DNA from: Flabesymbios commensalis
Taxonomy: Eukaryota > Annelida > Polychaeta > Terebellida > Flabelligeridae
DNA length: 64,000 nucleotides
Direction: 5' to 3'
NCBI GenBank assembly: GCA_964017125.1
Contig: OZ024911.1
Span: 44,083,339 to 44,147,338, forward strand
Position numbers and translations under genes: made by a program. Below are positions 21,935-34,060 of this stretch, piece by piece. Position 1 is the stretch's first letter, and the number at the start of each line of letters is the position of its first letter. The notes below the pieces were generated by a model. It was not told the origin of the DNA, made no database searches, and worked only from the letters and a program-made list of their open reading frames with translations.

Positions 21935-23924
21935 CTGTCACCCATGCCCCATCTGTCCAATATAACAAAAAAAGCCATATTTGGGTTGAAATATGCGCTA
22001 GAATGCATCATGTGAAGTCTTAATTAAATTTAACAATTTCTCGAAGAGCATGCCTCAGACTCCTCTAGACAGTAAACAAAGGAGGCTGACTGAGTCAGAT
22101 TTATGATAGGCGCCTCTTGTCAGTCAAATCTTGGATCCGTCAATTAGTGCAAGAGCATTAGTGACACGACTTGAAGGCAACAAAACATCAATTTATTTTC
22201 AATTATCTTTCATACAATAAATTACCTCATTACTTGTGTATCTATAAGTAATAGATAGAACGGCTGTTTACTCACTATTTTGGGGGGAACTATGTGTTAA
22301 ATCGTGCAATTTGAAATTTGCTGACAAGGATCTTGTTGACAAAATGGAACCAATGGATTCTGTGATAAAATAAACCCCCCAAAAAATCCAATTTGAGCAA
22401 AGAAATGGTTAATTTACGTAACCGAGGATACTAAGAGCTGTTTTTCAGGAATTATACCGGGGCATCTACCCAGACGAATGCCGAAAAATCCTTAAAATCT
22501 ACCTTGTGTCTGTTTTTAATTCAATGGCCGCTATATCACGGTAACGCCTTTTTTCGAAAAACCAGGGGTACACCCCATGCACTTCATCACTTTGAAGATA
22601 ATTTATTGTGTGTTTACCCAGGATTTGAGGTACGAGAAGGAATTTTATCAGGTCTTTTCTTTTTACAAATCCAAGATTTCCGCCATATTGTTTGAGTGAT
22701 ATGAATAATATGCCGTACGTAACTAACTATCTCGTTGTTTAACCCAAAATGTCTTTTTTTGGGACTATTTTCAAACCCATGGAGCCTAGATCTTATTATA
22801 TTGTGTTTATCAACATAAATATCAATATATCCAACATGGTCGCCCTTGTAATTAATTCTACCATTGCGGACGGAGCTTTGGAGCGTTTTAACTGATTTCC
22901 CACTAGAAATATTGATTGATAATTATCAAATGTAGTGATGTACATAATTTTATCTCTTAGTAAACCATTATTTTTAAACTAACACGTCTAATTTAAAAAG
23001 TATAGGTATTTTGCATTCATTTGAAGCGGGAATTGTGTCGGCAAAGCCTTCCTCAAATAAATAAAATACGCAGCCAATATGCCAACATAATTATGACAAC
23101 ATTATTATATCGATTTTAATATCACTTGCGTAAAATGGGTGAAATCATAAACAGATTTAGCTAAATTTTCAATATTTGCACAGAGGAAGTAACAAAAATA
23201 TGCTATTATTGTAACATAATAAAAATGACCTGTGATCGAAAATACATTAAAAATAATAAAATAAAATAGGTCTATTATAGCAGGCGCAATACAAATGTCG
23301 TCGATTTGTAATCTAAAACCGCCCAAAAAAACATATGTGTTTTTCTACTGGACCATAAACAGTTACTGTACTTTTGTTTATTAACCCTCTCCCAACTTCC
23401 AAGTTGAATTGCCATTCACCTGGAATTGCAGCCAATTGGACAAGAGTGCACAAAGGGTTTTAAGAAGTGTAAATGCAATTTTGTATAGATTGATGCTGAA
23501 GGTATCGATACGCGGAGATCAACCACACGCTCTAACAAAGTTATTCTGTGACGTGTGATGTCTCTCAAAAAAAGTAATACTACACATGGGTGGTAGGGGT
23601 GGGAACCATGTGTTGCTTGTTATAAGGTCACCATTCTGTTTCAATTTTGTTCACATTATCAGTTTGAGTGGATTCGTTCACAAGTAACCATTAAATTCAG
23701 AAACCGTACGGTATTTCTAATAGTTTTAATGTCTAGGCATTCCCTTAGAACATTATATTAGTATGGTTATACGCTTGAAATAGGCCTTAACGCGGATACA
23801 TTAACATAGGATGGGGTTAATTATCATATTGTATCAATCCTACCGATTTATTGTGACTCAGTAGAAGTACCTGACCAGTATATTCTTATTTATTAGTAAA
23901 TTTCATATATTTACATTAAAATGT
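21935..23924. other. No recognisable gene
   Basis: AT-rich, only short frames (longest about 70 codons). The segment near 23382-23462 begins TTAACCCTCTCCC and ends with AAAGGGTTTTAA, possibly a very small TTAA-type MITE, but the match is weak. Confidence 0.4.
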
Positions 23925-24260
23925 CGTCCACTGACCATACAGTGCCATACACTGTCATATGATGACATTATAATGCCACATCCTGACATAAAAATGTCAT
24001 TTCTTGACAAAAAACGCCACATCCTGATCTAACAATGCTATATTCTCACATTAATATTCCAGATCGTGATATTATAATGCCACATCCTTCTATTATGAGG
24101 CCACATTGTGTCATTAGGCTACCATGTAGGCTACTGGTATTATAATGCTATATACTGACATTATAATGCCACATTATGACAATTAATTATTAAATTATAA
24201 TCTAATAATATACGTACAATATCTTGACTATAAAATGACATATCGTGACATGTTAAACCT
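23925..24260. repeat. Degenerate minisatellite, about 20-22 bp period
   Basis: Irregular reiteration of 'tgacattataatgccacatcc' with many substitutions and partial units, at least ten recognisable. Confidence 0.65.
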
Positions 24261-24365
24261 ACACAATCAAGCCAAAATTGTATTTTCGCTTCTTTATATG
24301 TCCTTAATATGTGAACATTAGAATTGTGGAAATCTTTTAAATTTTATAGTACAGTCAAGTTGTGC

Positions 24366-25130
24366 CGAATAATGGCATAACCTCACACAAATTGCAACAG
24401 AATGTCCGACAGTATTTTTTTTACTCAATAATAGGTGTTCTTTAACCAAAAAAAGTCTTAAGTGATTCGAGTGGTTGGAAGTATTTTAAAATGTTGTTTC
24501 TTTACCCCACCCTCTGACCATCTTTCATTAGGAGATCTAGCCACGTTTCAAACATATAGCTCGTACTAACACATTATTTGAACAGGACCATGATCGCATT
24601 GTATTGATAAGATTACCACTGCTTTTCTAAATACTTCTAGCTAATGTTTCTCTACGTTTAATCCAGCGTGACTGATATGAATGTCACCAAGTCTATTCTG
24701 ACTAAGTCTATAAGCGTTTTGAAGAAACTATCGAACAAAACAACCTTATAATAAACACAATTTGATATTTTCAACAATGTTTATATCAGGAATGCCCAAC
24801 AGGAATGCCCAACACATATAACCTTACTTGAAGATCAGACATTGTGTAGTTTTGAAGACTGGATTTAGATTGGTTGGATGTTCATTCATTGTTTTTATGA
24901 TCTTCTAGTTCATATTTTAGGAAGGTCGCTGTGTTTTGAATAAAGGCCAAACCCCACACAAATTGCAACATAATTTCTGACTGTTGTTTTCATACTGATA
25001 AATACGTCTTCTCTAACCTAAAAAAAGGCTTAAGTGATTCGAGTGGTGGAAAGTATTTTAAAACACTGTTTCTTAACTATACCCTTCCAACATATTTGAC
25101 TATTTTATGGTGGGATAACGAGCCACGTTC
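24366..25130. repeat. Diverged direct repeat of about 190 bp
   Basis: Segments 24366-24550 and 24930-25130 share, in order, 'cacacaaattgcaaca', 'cttaagtgattcgagtgg', 'aagtattttaaaa', 'tgtttctt' and 'agccacgtt'. They are separated by about 380 bp of unrelated sequence. Probably two old copies of one interspersed repeat. Confidence 0.6.
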
Positions 25131-25559
25131 TAGCAGTGTTATATACGTATTTTAATAGATAAATCGGTACGATTTTATTATTGAGAATATACCAGTGCCT
25201 TCTTACAAGAACTCTGTGTAAAACATAAATATCTAACACTTCAGCCGTCGCAAATATGAATATCTGGTACTAGAATCCTGCATTGACTCGACAATTTCAA
25301 ACTGAAGTACAGGACCATTGCGATAGAGATTTTGTGTTCAAATGACATTAAATACATTCAATCCCTTTCTTATCACGGAAGATTGAAGTCAAAATATCCC
25401 CGTTACAATATACCTCGACTACACCTAATATACATGTCCAGGCATACATAATCTTTAAGAGACAGCTTTCAGAGACAGTGGGTAATATAGGCCTATCATG
25501 TATACGTCCCGATTAATTATACTAATAATAACTCAATTTGTACAGTTATTTCCGGTCTT

Positions 25560-25705
25560 ATTTTTACTATTATTCTACCTGTTCTTTTTTCGCTATTTTT
25601 CCCGCTGATGTATTCTCAATCTTTTTTTTCCTTGTTGTCTACTGTGTACCTCTCTTTGTTACCGTTACTTTATTCGCTGATGATACCCAAGTTATATTCA
25701 TATAA
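25560..25705 (+). mobile_element. LINE reverse-transcriptase relic
   Basis: One plus-strand frame reads VTLFADDTQVIF around 25665-25702, the FADD catalytic block of non-LTR reverse transcriptases. Upstream sequence is too decayed to place the GVPQG block. Opposite strand to the other LINE pieces in the window. Confidence 0.5.
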
Positions 25706-26829
25706 ATCAGTGTTACATATGACAACATGTTATTTTTGTATTCCTTCTATGCTTAAATAGTCATCTATCTTTTCTAAGCTTCTTTTGTGGCCATTTCCTG
25801 ATATTTTCTTGTATGGGATACCGTTAATTATTGAAAAATAATCTATGTCAAATTAAATAGCAAACGTATGTTTTGAATTACAGTGCATATAATTTCCCTG
25901 TAGTCCGCAGTTTTAATCTTTTCCATTTTTGAGCACCGATTCTGATACATACAATGTCATGTCAAATTCTAATTGAATACATTTGACAACATTGCGGATT
26001 AGGCTTGCGTGGCAGCAGAAAGCTCGTAATTTATAAAATAAAATAAACTAGTATGGCATTAAACGGTGTTTCACAAAGCGCATCAATAATGCGCATATTT
26101 TGTAAAAAAAATTATTAATCATTTAATTTATTACATAAACGAAAAAGTGAGAACAATTTTGGCAAAAAATTAATTAGTCCAATAGGTATCTTATTTCATC
26201 ACTACGTTTTGAAAATAAACGTCATCCACAGCAGACTAAGGCATCAAATAATGTTACCAGGAGGCAAGTGGTTATAGTTCATACAATGATATTAAAACGA
26301 TGATATTAAAAATGCAGCACGATGAAATATTATGAAAAAATAATAATAACAGTGAACACAAAAATATGTGAATGAAATAGTGTAACATAAATGTGTCAAA
26401 TAACTGGACTTGAATGACTTTCCTTGATCACACATTTTTAAACGTTATTTGTTTTTATATTCTGACGAAATAATTTAAATTTGTGGTGAACTCCCTTTCA
26501 ATCATGTACTGTACCGCTTCCAGATTAATGTTGCATGTATAAATTAACAGTTATTGATAGATTGTGAATAGTTTTGAGCCATTTGTGTGGGCATCATATA
26601 AGAATACATGCATACATCCATACAAAGCCTTTTTAACATGGGTGGTAATGGGGGAAAATATCATCATCGATTTTAATGCTTTCCACCAATTTAATCACTT
26701 AAGACTTCTGATATGTTATACAGGACACTTTGATGAGAAGAAAACAGTTGAGTTTGTTTCTGTTGCAATCTGTGTGAGGTCATATCGTTTAAATACTGTA
26801 CTATTAATTTGTTTTGTTACATGACAAAG
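25706..26829. other. No recognisable gene
   Basis: Strongly AT-rich, with runs of A and T and short frames only. Confidence 0.5.
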
Positions 26830-27040
26830 TAGCAAGTGTGCCGAAAGCCACAATTATCAGTTATTCTCGTATTTTTTATTTTAGAAATGCATGTCCGAAA
26901 TTAAATCTCGTCCTTATTTCTCGTTTAACTGGTAAACGCGCAACACAAAATGTAAAAAAAACTTTAGCTTATGGATATGTTGACATATTATGGACATATC
27001 AAGAAGCCAAAATAAAAATGATGATTTTGTCCTGATTGTG
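26830..27040. mobile_element. Relic of the TTAA foldback family, right half
   Basis: 'cttatttctcgtttaactgg', 'aacgcgcaacacaaaatgt', 'ggacatatcaagaagccaaa' and 'aatgatgattttgtcctga' follow the right arm of 9817-10182 in order. Left half not recognisable. Confidence 0.5.
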
Positions 27041-27589
27041 TTGCGGCCATCTTGGATTTGGCGGCCATTTTGAATGTTTTTCGATTATTTGCTGTTTTGT
27101 TACCGGGCACCATTCGATCCGGCATATGGGAAACCCCATGTATACAAGTTTTCACATTTTAGGTACAAAAACTACTGTGGGTCCACATATTTCAATATTA
27201 TGCCTGGCTATAATGTAACGTAGTCCGAGTTTGACGCAAGGTTCTCATGGGTTAGCTTCAGAGCTGGAGAACATAGCAAAAATGTATGTATGCTGGTAGC
27301 CAGTGTACGCTGAGATCAATAATTTCATGAAAAATGTCAGGGTAATTACCCTGTTCAAATGATAAATTCACCTATAAAGACTGGCGTTTAAATCCCCACG
27401 TTAAGGCATTATTCGAATCAGATGCAAATCTGTCATTACAAAATAAAAGTCATTGATCAAACAGTGACGCTTGAATTCATTGCGCAATCGATCGTTCGCG
27501 CACCCGATTTTTGGGGTACAACTTTACGAAAGACAATGATTACAGACTCTGTATCGCACACAGAGTCTGTTATTACGGACTAAAGCATT

Positions 27590-28370
27590 GCTTATGCTGT
27601 CTGGCAGGGAGAGGATCAAGATCACAAGTCTTCGTCATATGTGTCATGATCTGAAGTATTTCCTCAGCTGATGTTGGTCTGAAAGATGTTAATGGCCTAG
27701 AAAAGCAGGCCACCTCATCAGGTAGTATATCAGATGATTCATCTTGACTTAGATGAGTCAAGCTCTGTCCTGATCTTTTGTACCTTTGCCATAAAGAAAT
27801 CAGAAAATTTCTCGCAAACATTCTGAGGATTGTCAAATTCAGGAAAGATGTCATTTTGCTGTCCTGACAGAGATTTAACAGACCTAAACATATACTTGCT
27901 GTCAGCGGACTCCAGCTTTTCCCGAAAGTACTCGATCTTGGCCTTGGTAATGGAAGCTGTGACGGCATTACGAGCCTCAGTATATAGTTGGCGATGGATT
28001 TCGAGCTTAGTCCTTCTCCAGATATGTTCCATTTGATGTATCTTGTGTCTTGCCTCATCCACATCCTCATTGTACCAGGGACTTGGATTTGCCCTTCTTT
28101 GGGTTACTGTCTTAGCGGGTGCATGAATGTCAAGTGTCTCCCGCAAGGTGTTAAACTAGGCCTGAGCAAGGTCGGCAACATGATGTTCTTTAGATTGCAG
28201 CAATTGTTCACACTTAGAGCTCACATCCTGCTGGAACTATTCTTGGTCAAGGTGTCGAAAATTGCGCACTTTGACCTCTGTGGGGACGACAGTGGGTCTA
28301 CCCGTAGCAAGCACACAATTTACAGAGTGATGGTCATCCATTGACATGGGTTTAACAACGACTGAAGACA
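27590..28370 (-). mobile_element. LINE ORF2 fragment: end of endonuclease, linker, start of RT
   Basis: Minus-strand translation gives SMDDHHSVNCVLATGRP (the SDH end of an APE endonuclease), then LRETLDIHAPAKTVTQRR, PWYNEDVDEARHKIH and the linker ending FSDFFMAKVQKIRTEL, then after a frameshift near 27750 the RT entrance SAEEILQIMTHMTKTCDLDP. At least two in-frame stops and one frameshift. Truncated on both sides. The order and motifs match CR1/L2-like LINEs, probably the same group as 20440-21240. Confidence 0.85.
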
Positions 28371-28844
28371 CTAGCTGATCAGTAGCACGACTGATGAAAT
28401 AATAGGATCAGAGCGAACCGTACTACCACTAGTAGATGTAGATACGAAGCAACCACTTAGATGCTGACTCGACTTGGAATACTTTTTGTCGCATGTTAGA
28501 GTACTGGTTATTTTGAAATGTTGATTACGTGATATCATAATAACTATACATATGGAATAACGATAAACGGGCCTTGTCATGTTATGTAAATTTCTTTTCT
28601 CGATTAACAAAGAACAACAGTGATAGAGATTAAATAACATATTTATATATACAGTAGAAAAAATACGCAGGAACAGCTTGGAAACCTGAATAAAATCTCT
28701 AGGCACACATTTGTTATGATTTAAATATAAAGATGGACATACACTAATGATACCCCAGACCATTGACAGAGTGACGCAGCCTTTCACATGACGAAATCAA
28801 CTAATCACCGCAGTCATTCAGTTGTTATCTACATTAGGTAGACT
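28371..28844. other. No recognisable gene
   Basis: A 138-codon minus-strand frame (28371-28787) resembles nothing known to me and has no splice or homology support. Confidence 0.35.
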
Positions 28845-29560
28845 ACCTTACCGCCGTCCGTATGTCCGCTTTCCGTTTCCGGAGCAGATCTCGGAAACCC
28901 ATGGGGAATTTCTGTCATAATCACACACACACATCCCTCAGGGAGTGTAGATGTGCCTTTTGAGGTTTATGAACTTTGACCTACTTAAATGGCCGACCAT
29001 CGGCCATAATTAATTTAATATGCCTGATATCTGGCAAACCGTGCCTATAGCTATATTAAGAATATTAAGGGGGGGGGGGGCTAATATAAAACAAAATGTG
29101 TGGTTTCGGGTAGGGATATGTCCTGAGAAAATTTCAACTCGATCAAATTCAAAAAGATCGACTATTGGCCATAATTGACTTTAATATGCCTCATATCTAG
29201 CAAACCGAGCCAGATAGCTAGACCAATACGCATAAAATAAAACATATTATTTCATGGAGGGATATGCCTAGAAATCTCAACTCGATCAAATTCAATATGC
29301 CAACCTCAGGCCATTATTGACTTTAATAAGGGTAATATCGGAGAAAACGTGCCAGATAGCTAGACCATTACTATAAAACAAAATGTGTGGTTTTAGGGAG
29401 GGATATTCCATGAAAAATGTCCATTTTTATCTAATTCAAAAAAGGGCCTACTGGTGTCTTTTATATACATGGTAAACTGTGCTAAATAGGTAGACCTTTA
29501 CTGTGAAACATAATGTGTGAGTTCAGGGAAAGATGTACCCTGAACAAATTCTATCACGCT
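28845..29560. repeat. Tandem-core element, decayed relative of the 144-bp family
   Basis: The head 'ccgtccgtatgtccgc', 'gtttccggagcagatctcgg' and 'tagatgtgccttttgagg' is followed by four diverged units with 'ggccataattgactttaat', 'gcaaaccgtgccagatagct' and 'agaccattactataaaac'. Shares both head and core with 5132-7687 but is far more diverged. Contains a G10 run at about 29070. Confidence 0.7.
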
Positions 29561-29932
29561 GGCATATATGAGACAGATATAATGCGAGTCGAATGTTTTT
29601 AGAGTTTCCGTGCTAAAACAGCCGCGTCTAGTTTTTTTTAACTTCTAAATAAGATCAGTCACTCGACAATCTGATTATCATACAGTTTGAGCTTCACTCT
29701 GAACTCCATCTCCTCACATGCTAATGCTGAATACTTACAAGGTAAATTATTATCTTGATATCTCGCGAGGACGACCGGATGTCCTTTCAATGCTGGACAA
29801 CATCTCGCGTTTTCCACTCAGCTGTACACCAGCGATGGCCCCGTGCTTTGCTTTGTCTAGAATTTGTCTTGTCGTCTCATGCCCCTGGTGCCAAGTTGTA
29901 TTCACGTGTATGTATGGCACGAGTAAGGACAT
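29561..29932. other. No recognisable gene
   Basis: Overlapping short frames on both strands around 29718-29976; no family recognised. Confidence 0.4.
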
Positions 29933-30039
29933 CCCAGCAAACACTAGGCGTTAACGCAATGTTGAACCAATGTTAAGCCAGTGCTGTAAACGATTGGCCA
30001 TCATTAGTCCACCATCGGCTCAATACCTGTTTGCTGCGG
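29933..30039. mobile_element. Small MITE, CAGCAAACAC/AACGTTG type
   Basis: CCCAGCAAACACTAGGCGTT at the left, ATACCTGTTTGCTGCGG at the right, with 'atgttgaaccaatgtt' inside. Confidence 0.6.
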
Positions 30040-30697
30040 TGTGACACTGAAGTTTGTAGACACCTAATTTCCTCTCATAATCAATAACATATTAGCTCTA
30101 TCGGTCAATATGTCGCCCACATACAATATTCCCCACATCCTACTATGTTTTTGTCTGTATCATTAAGATCTGATTATGGTAATTTTGACATTGTTTAAAT
30201 GGTATTTAAGCTTTCGCGTAGTATTGTAATTTCAGTCGTTATAGAAAGATTTTAATTAAAATTAGTCACAGTCAGCTTTTTGTTGTAAACGCGATTAACT
30301 CTAATGTTCTGAAACTTGGTGGTCAACATGCTCATCCTACAAACTCAGGATGAGGGCGATAGTGACATGGATCGGATTCAAAATGGTCGCCTCTCGCTGA
30401 TAAACAGTTTTTCCTTGTAAGTGTGATTTGACTCCCGAATTCCAATGTTCTGACACTTGATGCACGTGCTCACCAAACAATTCCCATACCATCATGAGAT
30501 CGAAAATGACACAGCTCAGATTCAACCCAGAAAACGCAAGACGTTGAACCAATGTCGGTCTGGCGTCGTGGACGCTGGACCAGCATTAAACTGCTCACCC
30601 TAATTTTCAATAAATATAAAGTGGTGGCCTATATTTATCATGCGTTTAATAGCTTACACGAAAAATTCATCAAAGATGATCATGTGAGCTGGATTTT
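30040..30697. other. Spacer with one MITE relic
   Basis: AT-rich sequence; 30523-30600 carries ACCCAGAAAACGCAAGACGTT and 'ggacgctggaccagcatt', a decayed member of the small palindromic MITE group lacking a clear right end. Confidence 0.45.
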
Positions 30698-31441
30698 TTA
30701 TCCCCCGCCCACGAAGTAGGGGCGGGGGATATTGTCATCACCATGTCTGGCCGTGCGTCCGTGTTTCGTTTCCGGACGATATCTCTAAAAACCGTTAGCC
30801 GGATTGCTTTCATATTACATACACACATCCCTTAGGGGGTGTAGATGTGCTTTCGGGGGTTATGACCTTTGACCTAGTTTTTGACCTATGATTTTGAGGC
30901 GATTATCGACTTTAATTGATTGCGGATAATAAGTTCAGTTTTCGGACGATATCTCGCAAAGCGTTTGCTGAATTGTTTTCATACTGCACACACAAATCCC
31001 TCAGGGGGTGTAGATGTGCCTTTTGGGGGTTATGACCTTTGACCAAATTTTTGACCTTTGATTTTGAGGCCATTATTGACTTTAATTGATGGCGGATGAT
31101 AAGTTCAGTTTCCGGATGATATCTCAGAATCAGAAAGCATATGTTTACTTGTTTTCATATTGCATACACATATCCCTCCAGGGTGTAAATGTGCCTTTTG
31201 GGAGTTGTGACCTTTGACCTATTTTTTACGTTTGATTTTGAGGCCATTAATGACTTTAATTGATGGCAGAAGATAAGTTCATTTTCCGGATGATAGCTTC
31301 ATATTGCCACACACATCCCTTAGGGGGTGTAGATGTGCTTTTTTGGGGGTTTTGACCTTTGACCTATTTTTTAACCTTTGACTTTGAGGCCATTATTGAC
31401 TTTAATTTATGGCGGGGGATATCGTTAACGTCAGCGCTCTT
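30698..31441. repeat. Tandem-core element with TATCCCCCGCCC head
   Basis: It opens with the inverted repeat TATCCCCCGCCC ... GGGCGGGGGATA, followed by four units of about 155 bp containing 'gtttccggatgatatctc', 'ggggtgtagatgtgcctttt', 'gggttatgacctttgacc' and 'ggccattattgactttaat', and closes with GGCGGGGGATATCG. A fragment of the same type is at about 55080-55190. Non-coding; another family with unique ends around a repeated core. Confidence 0.75.
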
Positions 31442-31723
31442 GTTTAAACATAAACTTGAAATTGTTTGTTAGCACGATGCTATTTCTCAATTCTCAATTT
31501 GCAGCATGGCCCTGAGGTCACTCGAGTCGTGTGAATGCCACTTATCTGCTTAGGCCTATATAATCCATTTACTGCAAAAATCCTAAGTAACACCTCTAGT
31601 GTGATGAAAGGGAACCAGAAATGTAAGACATGTGTAATAGAACCATTTCGCTTCTCAGTATGGTGGTCTTTCTCAGAACTTGCGGTGTTTTCAGCGTAAC
31701 TCCCGAGCTTCGTCAATAGTTAA

Positions 31724-31919
31724 CCCTTAGAACGCTGGCATTTTTTTTCAATTTGAATCATCATAATTGCCTTAGTTGGCTTTTCACTTCATTTGAATAC
31801 CTATGTTATCGATCTACGGCCATCATAAAAATCGTGCGGTGATCGACTTTAAACGTCAGAATCTGACGTATATAGACGTCAGATTTTGACGTCTAATGTC
31901 GGTCCCCGCGCTGAAAGTG
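31724..31919 (-). mobile_element. TTAA-type MITE with a TGACGTC hairpin, copy 1
   Basis: TTAA at 31720-31723 then CCCTTAGAACGCTGG at one end. The other end holds a hairpin of GACGTCAGATTTTGACGTC against its inverse and finishes GGTCCCCGCGCTGAAAGTG. Same layout as 43223-43466 in the opposite orientation. Confidence 0.7.
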
Positions 31920-31980
31920 TCATTAGACGCGCAGCGTTTATATGTTTCACCGTGTGTGCAAATTGTTCGCGTCAAGAGAG

Positions 31981-32071
31981 ACCCAGCAAACACTAAACAT
32001 TTGTATAACATTTATACAATGTTGGGCCGACGTTGCATAAATGTCATACAAATGTTTTGTGTTTGATGGGT
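31981..32071. mobile_element. Small MITE, CAGCAAACAC type, well preserved
   Basis: ACCCAGCAAACACTAAACATT and AATGTTTTGTGTTTGATGGGT are clear inverted ends. The interior has 'gtataacatttatacaatgt' and its near-inverse. Closely similar in design to 50019-50128. Confidence 0.7.
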
Positions 32072-32584
32072 ATTGCAATGATTGATTTTCTGCTCATATT
32101 TGTTTTATGCGGATCCGACACAATAATAACTTTTTATATAACAAGTTAAATACATGGCTAATGTTGTACTATAAAAGTCCAATGACTTTCTTATTTTCCT
32201 TCGTCCCCATTGCTTGTTACTGACAAAACCGTGAGCGGAGTACATATCATTATCATATTTGGTGACACCTATTTTTCATCGTTTTTTATTCATTTTTTTC
32301 ATCAAGAATAGGTCAGTTAAACCATCGGGATGGTTCTCAGTATTTGTTGTTTGCCAGCTCATTGGGGATTTGTGACAGCTCTGTGTGTTGCACGCTGTGC
32401 AGGATGGTACGTAATTAACTAGTGAGTTAACACTATATAGTTTTTGACATTAGGTCCCTGTCTTGGGATGAATGCAGTCGGCCCTCAACAATTTTTACTA
32501 GCTGGGAACTATCCGGTCCAATGATAACATTAAATTGCATAGCGAAGACCCATGTCACCGCCGACTGAGTATGTCGTGTGCTAT
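32072..32584. other. No recognisable gene
   Basis: Mixed-composition sequence without a supported feature. The part from about 32450 may belong to the head of the SINE that follows, but no A/B box could be identified. Confidence 0.35.
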
Positions 32585-32775
32585 TGAGGTCTTGGCATGC
32601 CCACGACCCCTTAACAGGTGAGTGAAGGAAAACACTCTGAATAACCCGCCATGCCCTATCAACCCACCTTCACTTCATTATCTGATCATTCATTTTTCAT
32701 CCACAAATTGCACTGTTTTTAACGTATTACAAAGGCAAATGACCGTCCATGTCGAAAAGAGACGTTAAGCCACAA
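32585..32775 (+). mobile_element. SINE-like element, copy 1
   Basis: Shares with 56165-56327, in order: 'tcttggcatgccc', 'aggaaaacactct', 'caacccaccttcac', 'attgcactgtttttaacgta' and the end GACGTTAAGCC. A GACGTTAA(A)CC end followed by a simple repeat is common in molluscan short repeats (recollection, not checked). No RNA polymerase III box was recognised, so the SINE label is tentative. Confidence 0.45.
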
Positions 32776-32791
32776 TTTTCCTTATCATGCT

Positions 32792-33158
32792 CAGGGTTTC
32801 CCCCAGAAAAATGAGAAAGCATCATGGTAACTGGCGGTTCGGGTTCAGCGCGGCGCGCATAGACTGGGGTCAGGAGGCATATCCCCCTCCGGGAAAATTT
32901 AAATATGAAAACTCCTGTATATAATACCCCGTGTAGTAACGTATAGAACTAATATGTATCCATTATTTGCACTGATACATCATTTTTTATGACATTGTAA
33001 ACTATTAAAGTAAAAAGTCCAGTTTGGGGAGAGCATTTAATGATTTTATTGAAGCATCATGGCTTTTGGAAAAGCATCATGGGAATTACTGAAGCATCAG
33101 GGTAAAAGTTTAAAGGATCATGGTACCATGATGCTTTGATGCTTTGGGGGAAACCCTG
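32792..33158. mobile_element. hAT-like MITE, 367 bp, 5-bp target duplication
   Basis: Ends CAGGGTTTCCCCCA and TGGGGGAAACCCTG are perfect inverted repeats, extended by AAAGCATCATGG and its inverse. ATGCT flanks both ends (32787-32791 and 33159-33163). It carries four internal 'gcatcatgg' motifs. Encodes nothing. The second element in this window with CAGGG ends and a 5-bp duplication. Confidence 0.9.
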
Positions 33159-33354
33159 ATGCTAGTATATTCTGCAATTTGTATTGCCACCGTGTGTCTT
33201 TTTGACAAAAACAGATGGTACCTTTTTAGATCACATAGAATTGTCGTCACATAATTATATGCTTACTCCAATTATAAATGTATACATACATGTACATGTA
33301 TATTGAAAGCAATGTGGTACCGTAATTAAGCATCCCCGAGATGAATATCAGGAA

Positions 33355-34060
33355 GCTTATAGTGCCGCTGCCGTCTCCTCCGCTTACGTATTCTCAATTT
33401 AGCTCTGACTAAAAAGTCATATATATGACCTATGTCACAGGGCAATTCTTCCCATATATTTTTTTTTGTACCTAGCCAAAAACCTCCATTTTCCAAGATG
33501 GCCGCCTCAAAAGCTTGTGGGCATGATAACCGTTAGTCGGATTGCTTTTAAATTTGGTATGGTTGTTCTCTAGGTATTTCTGATGATCTGATTAACTTTT
33601 GGGATGAATCCATTTAAAACAAAATGGCTGCCGTAGCCAAAAAGCAATTAACGTGGTGGGAGGCATTTTTAAAAATTTTAGTTATTTTAATGTCGGAATA
33701 GTCTCTCCAAGTTTTTAAAAGTTTTTTGGGGGGGCACTTTTTTCAGGGAGTGGGGGTTAAAAAAATTTCAACAATTAATTTTTTTACACATTTATTTTCT
33801 ACATATGACCTATGTGACTGGGCTATTCTTCAGATATATATATTTTGGGGGGGGGGGAGGGGAGGCAAGCCATAAACCGCCATTTTCCAAGATGGCCATC
33901 TAAAAAAGGTTGTGGGCACACTAACTTATGAACCGTTGTTGGATTGCAGTCAACTTTTGATAGGATGGTTCCCTAGGTATTTCTGATGATCTGATTAACT
34001 TTTGAGTTAGATCCATTAAAAACAAAATGGCGTGGATAATAATGGAGTGGTCAAAAACCA
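33355..34060. repeat. Tandem-core element, second family, copy 2
   Basis: The head 'gtctcctccgcttacgta', 'aatttagctctgac', 'cagggcaattcttcccata' matches 16555-17430. Three diverged units follow with 'ttccaagatggcc', 'aaccgttgttggattgc' and 'gatctgattaacttttg'. Includes G-rich runs near 33730 and 33846. Confidence 0.7.

Noticed and set aside
25560-25705. Hydrophobic plus-strand stretch as synaptophysin TM1
   Set aside because: The in-frame FADDTQV block identifies it as a LINE reverse-transcriptase relic.
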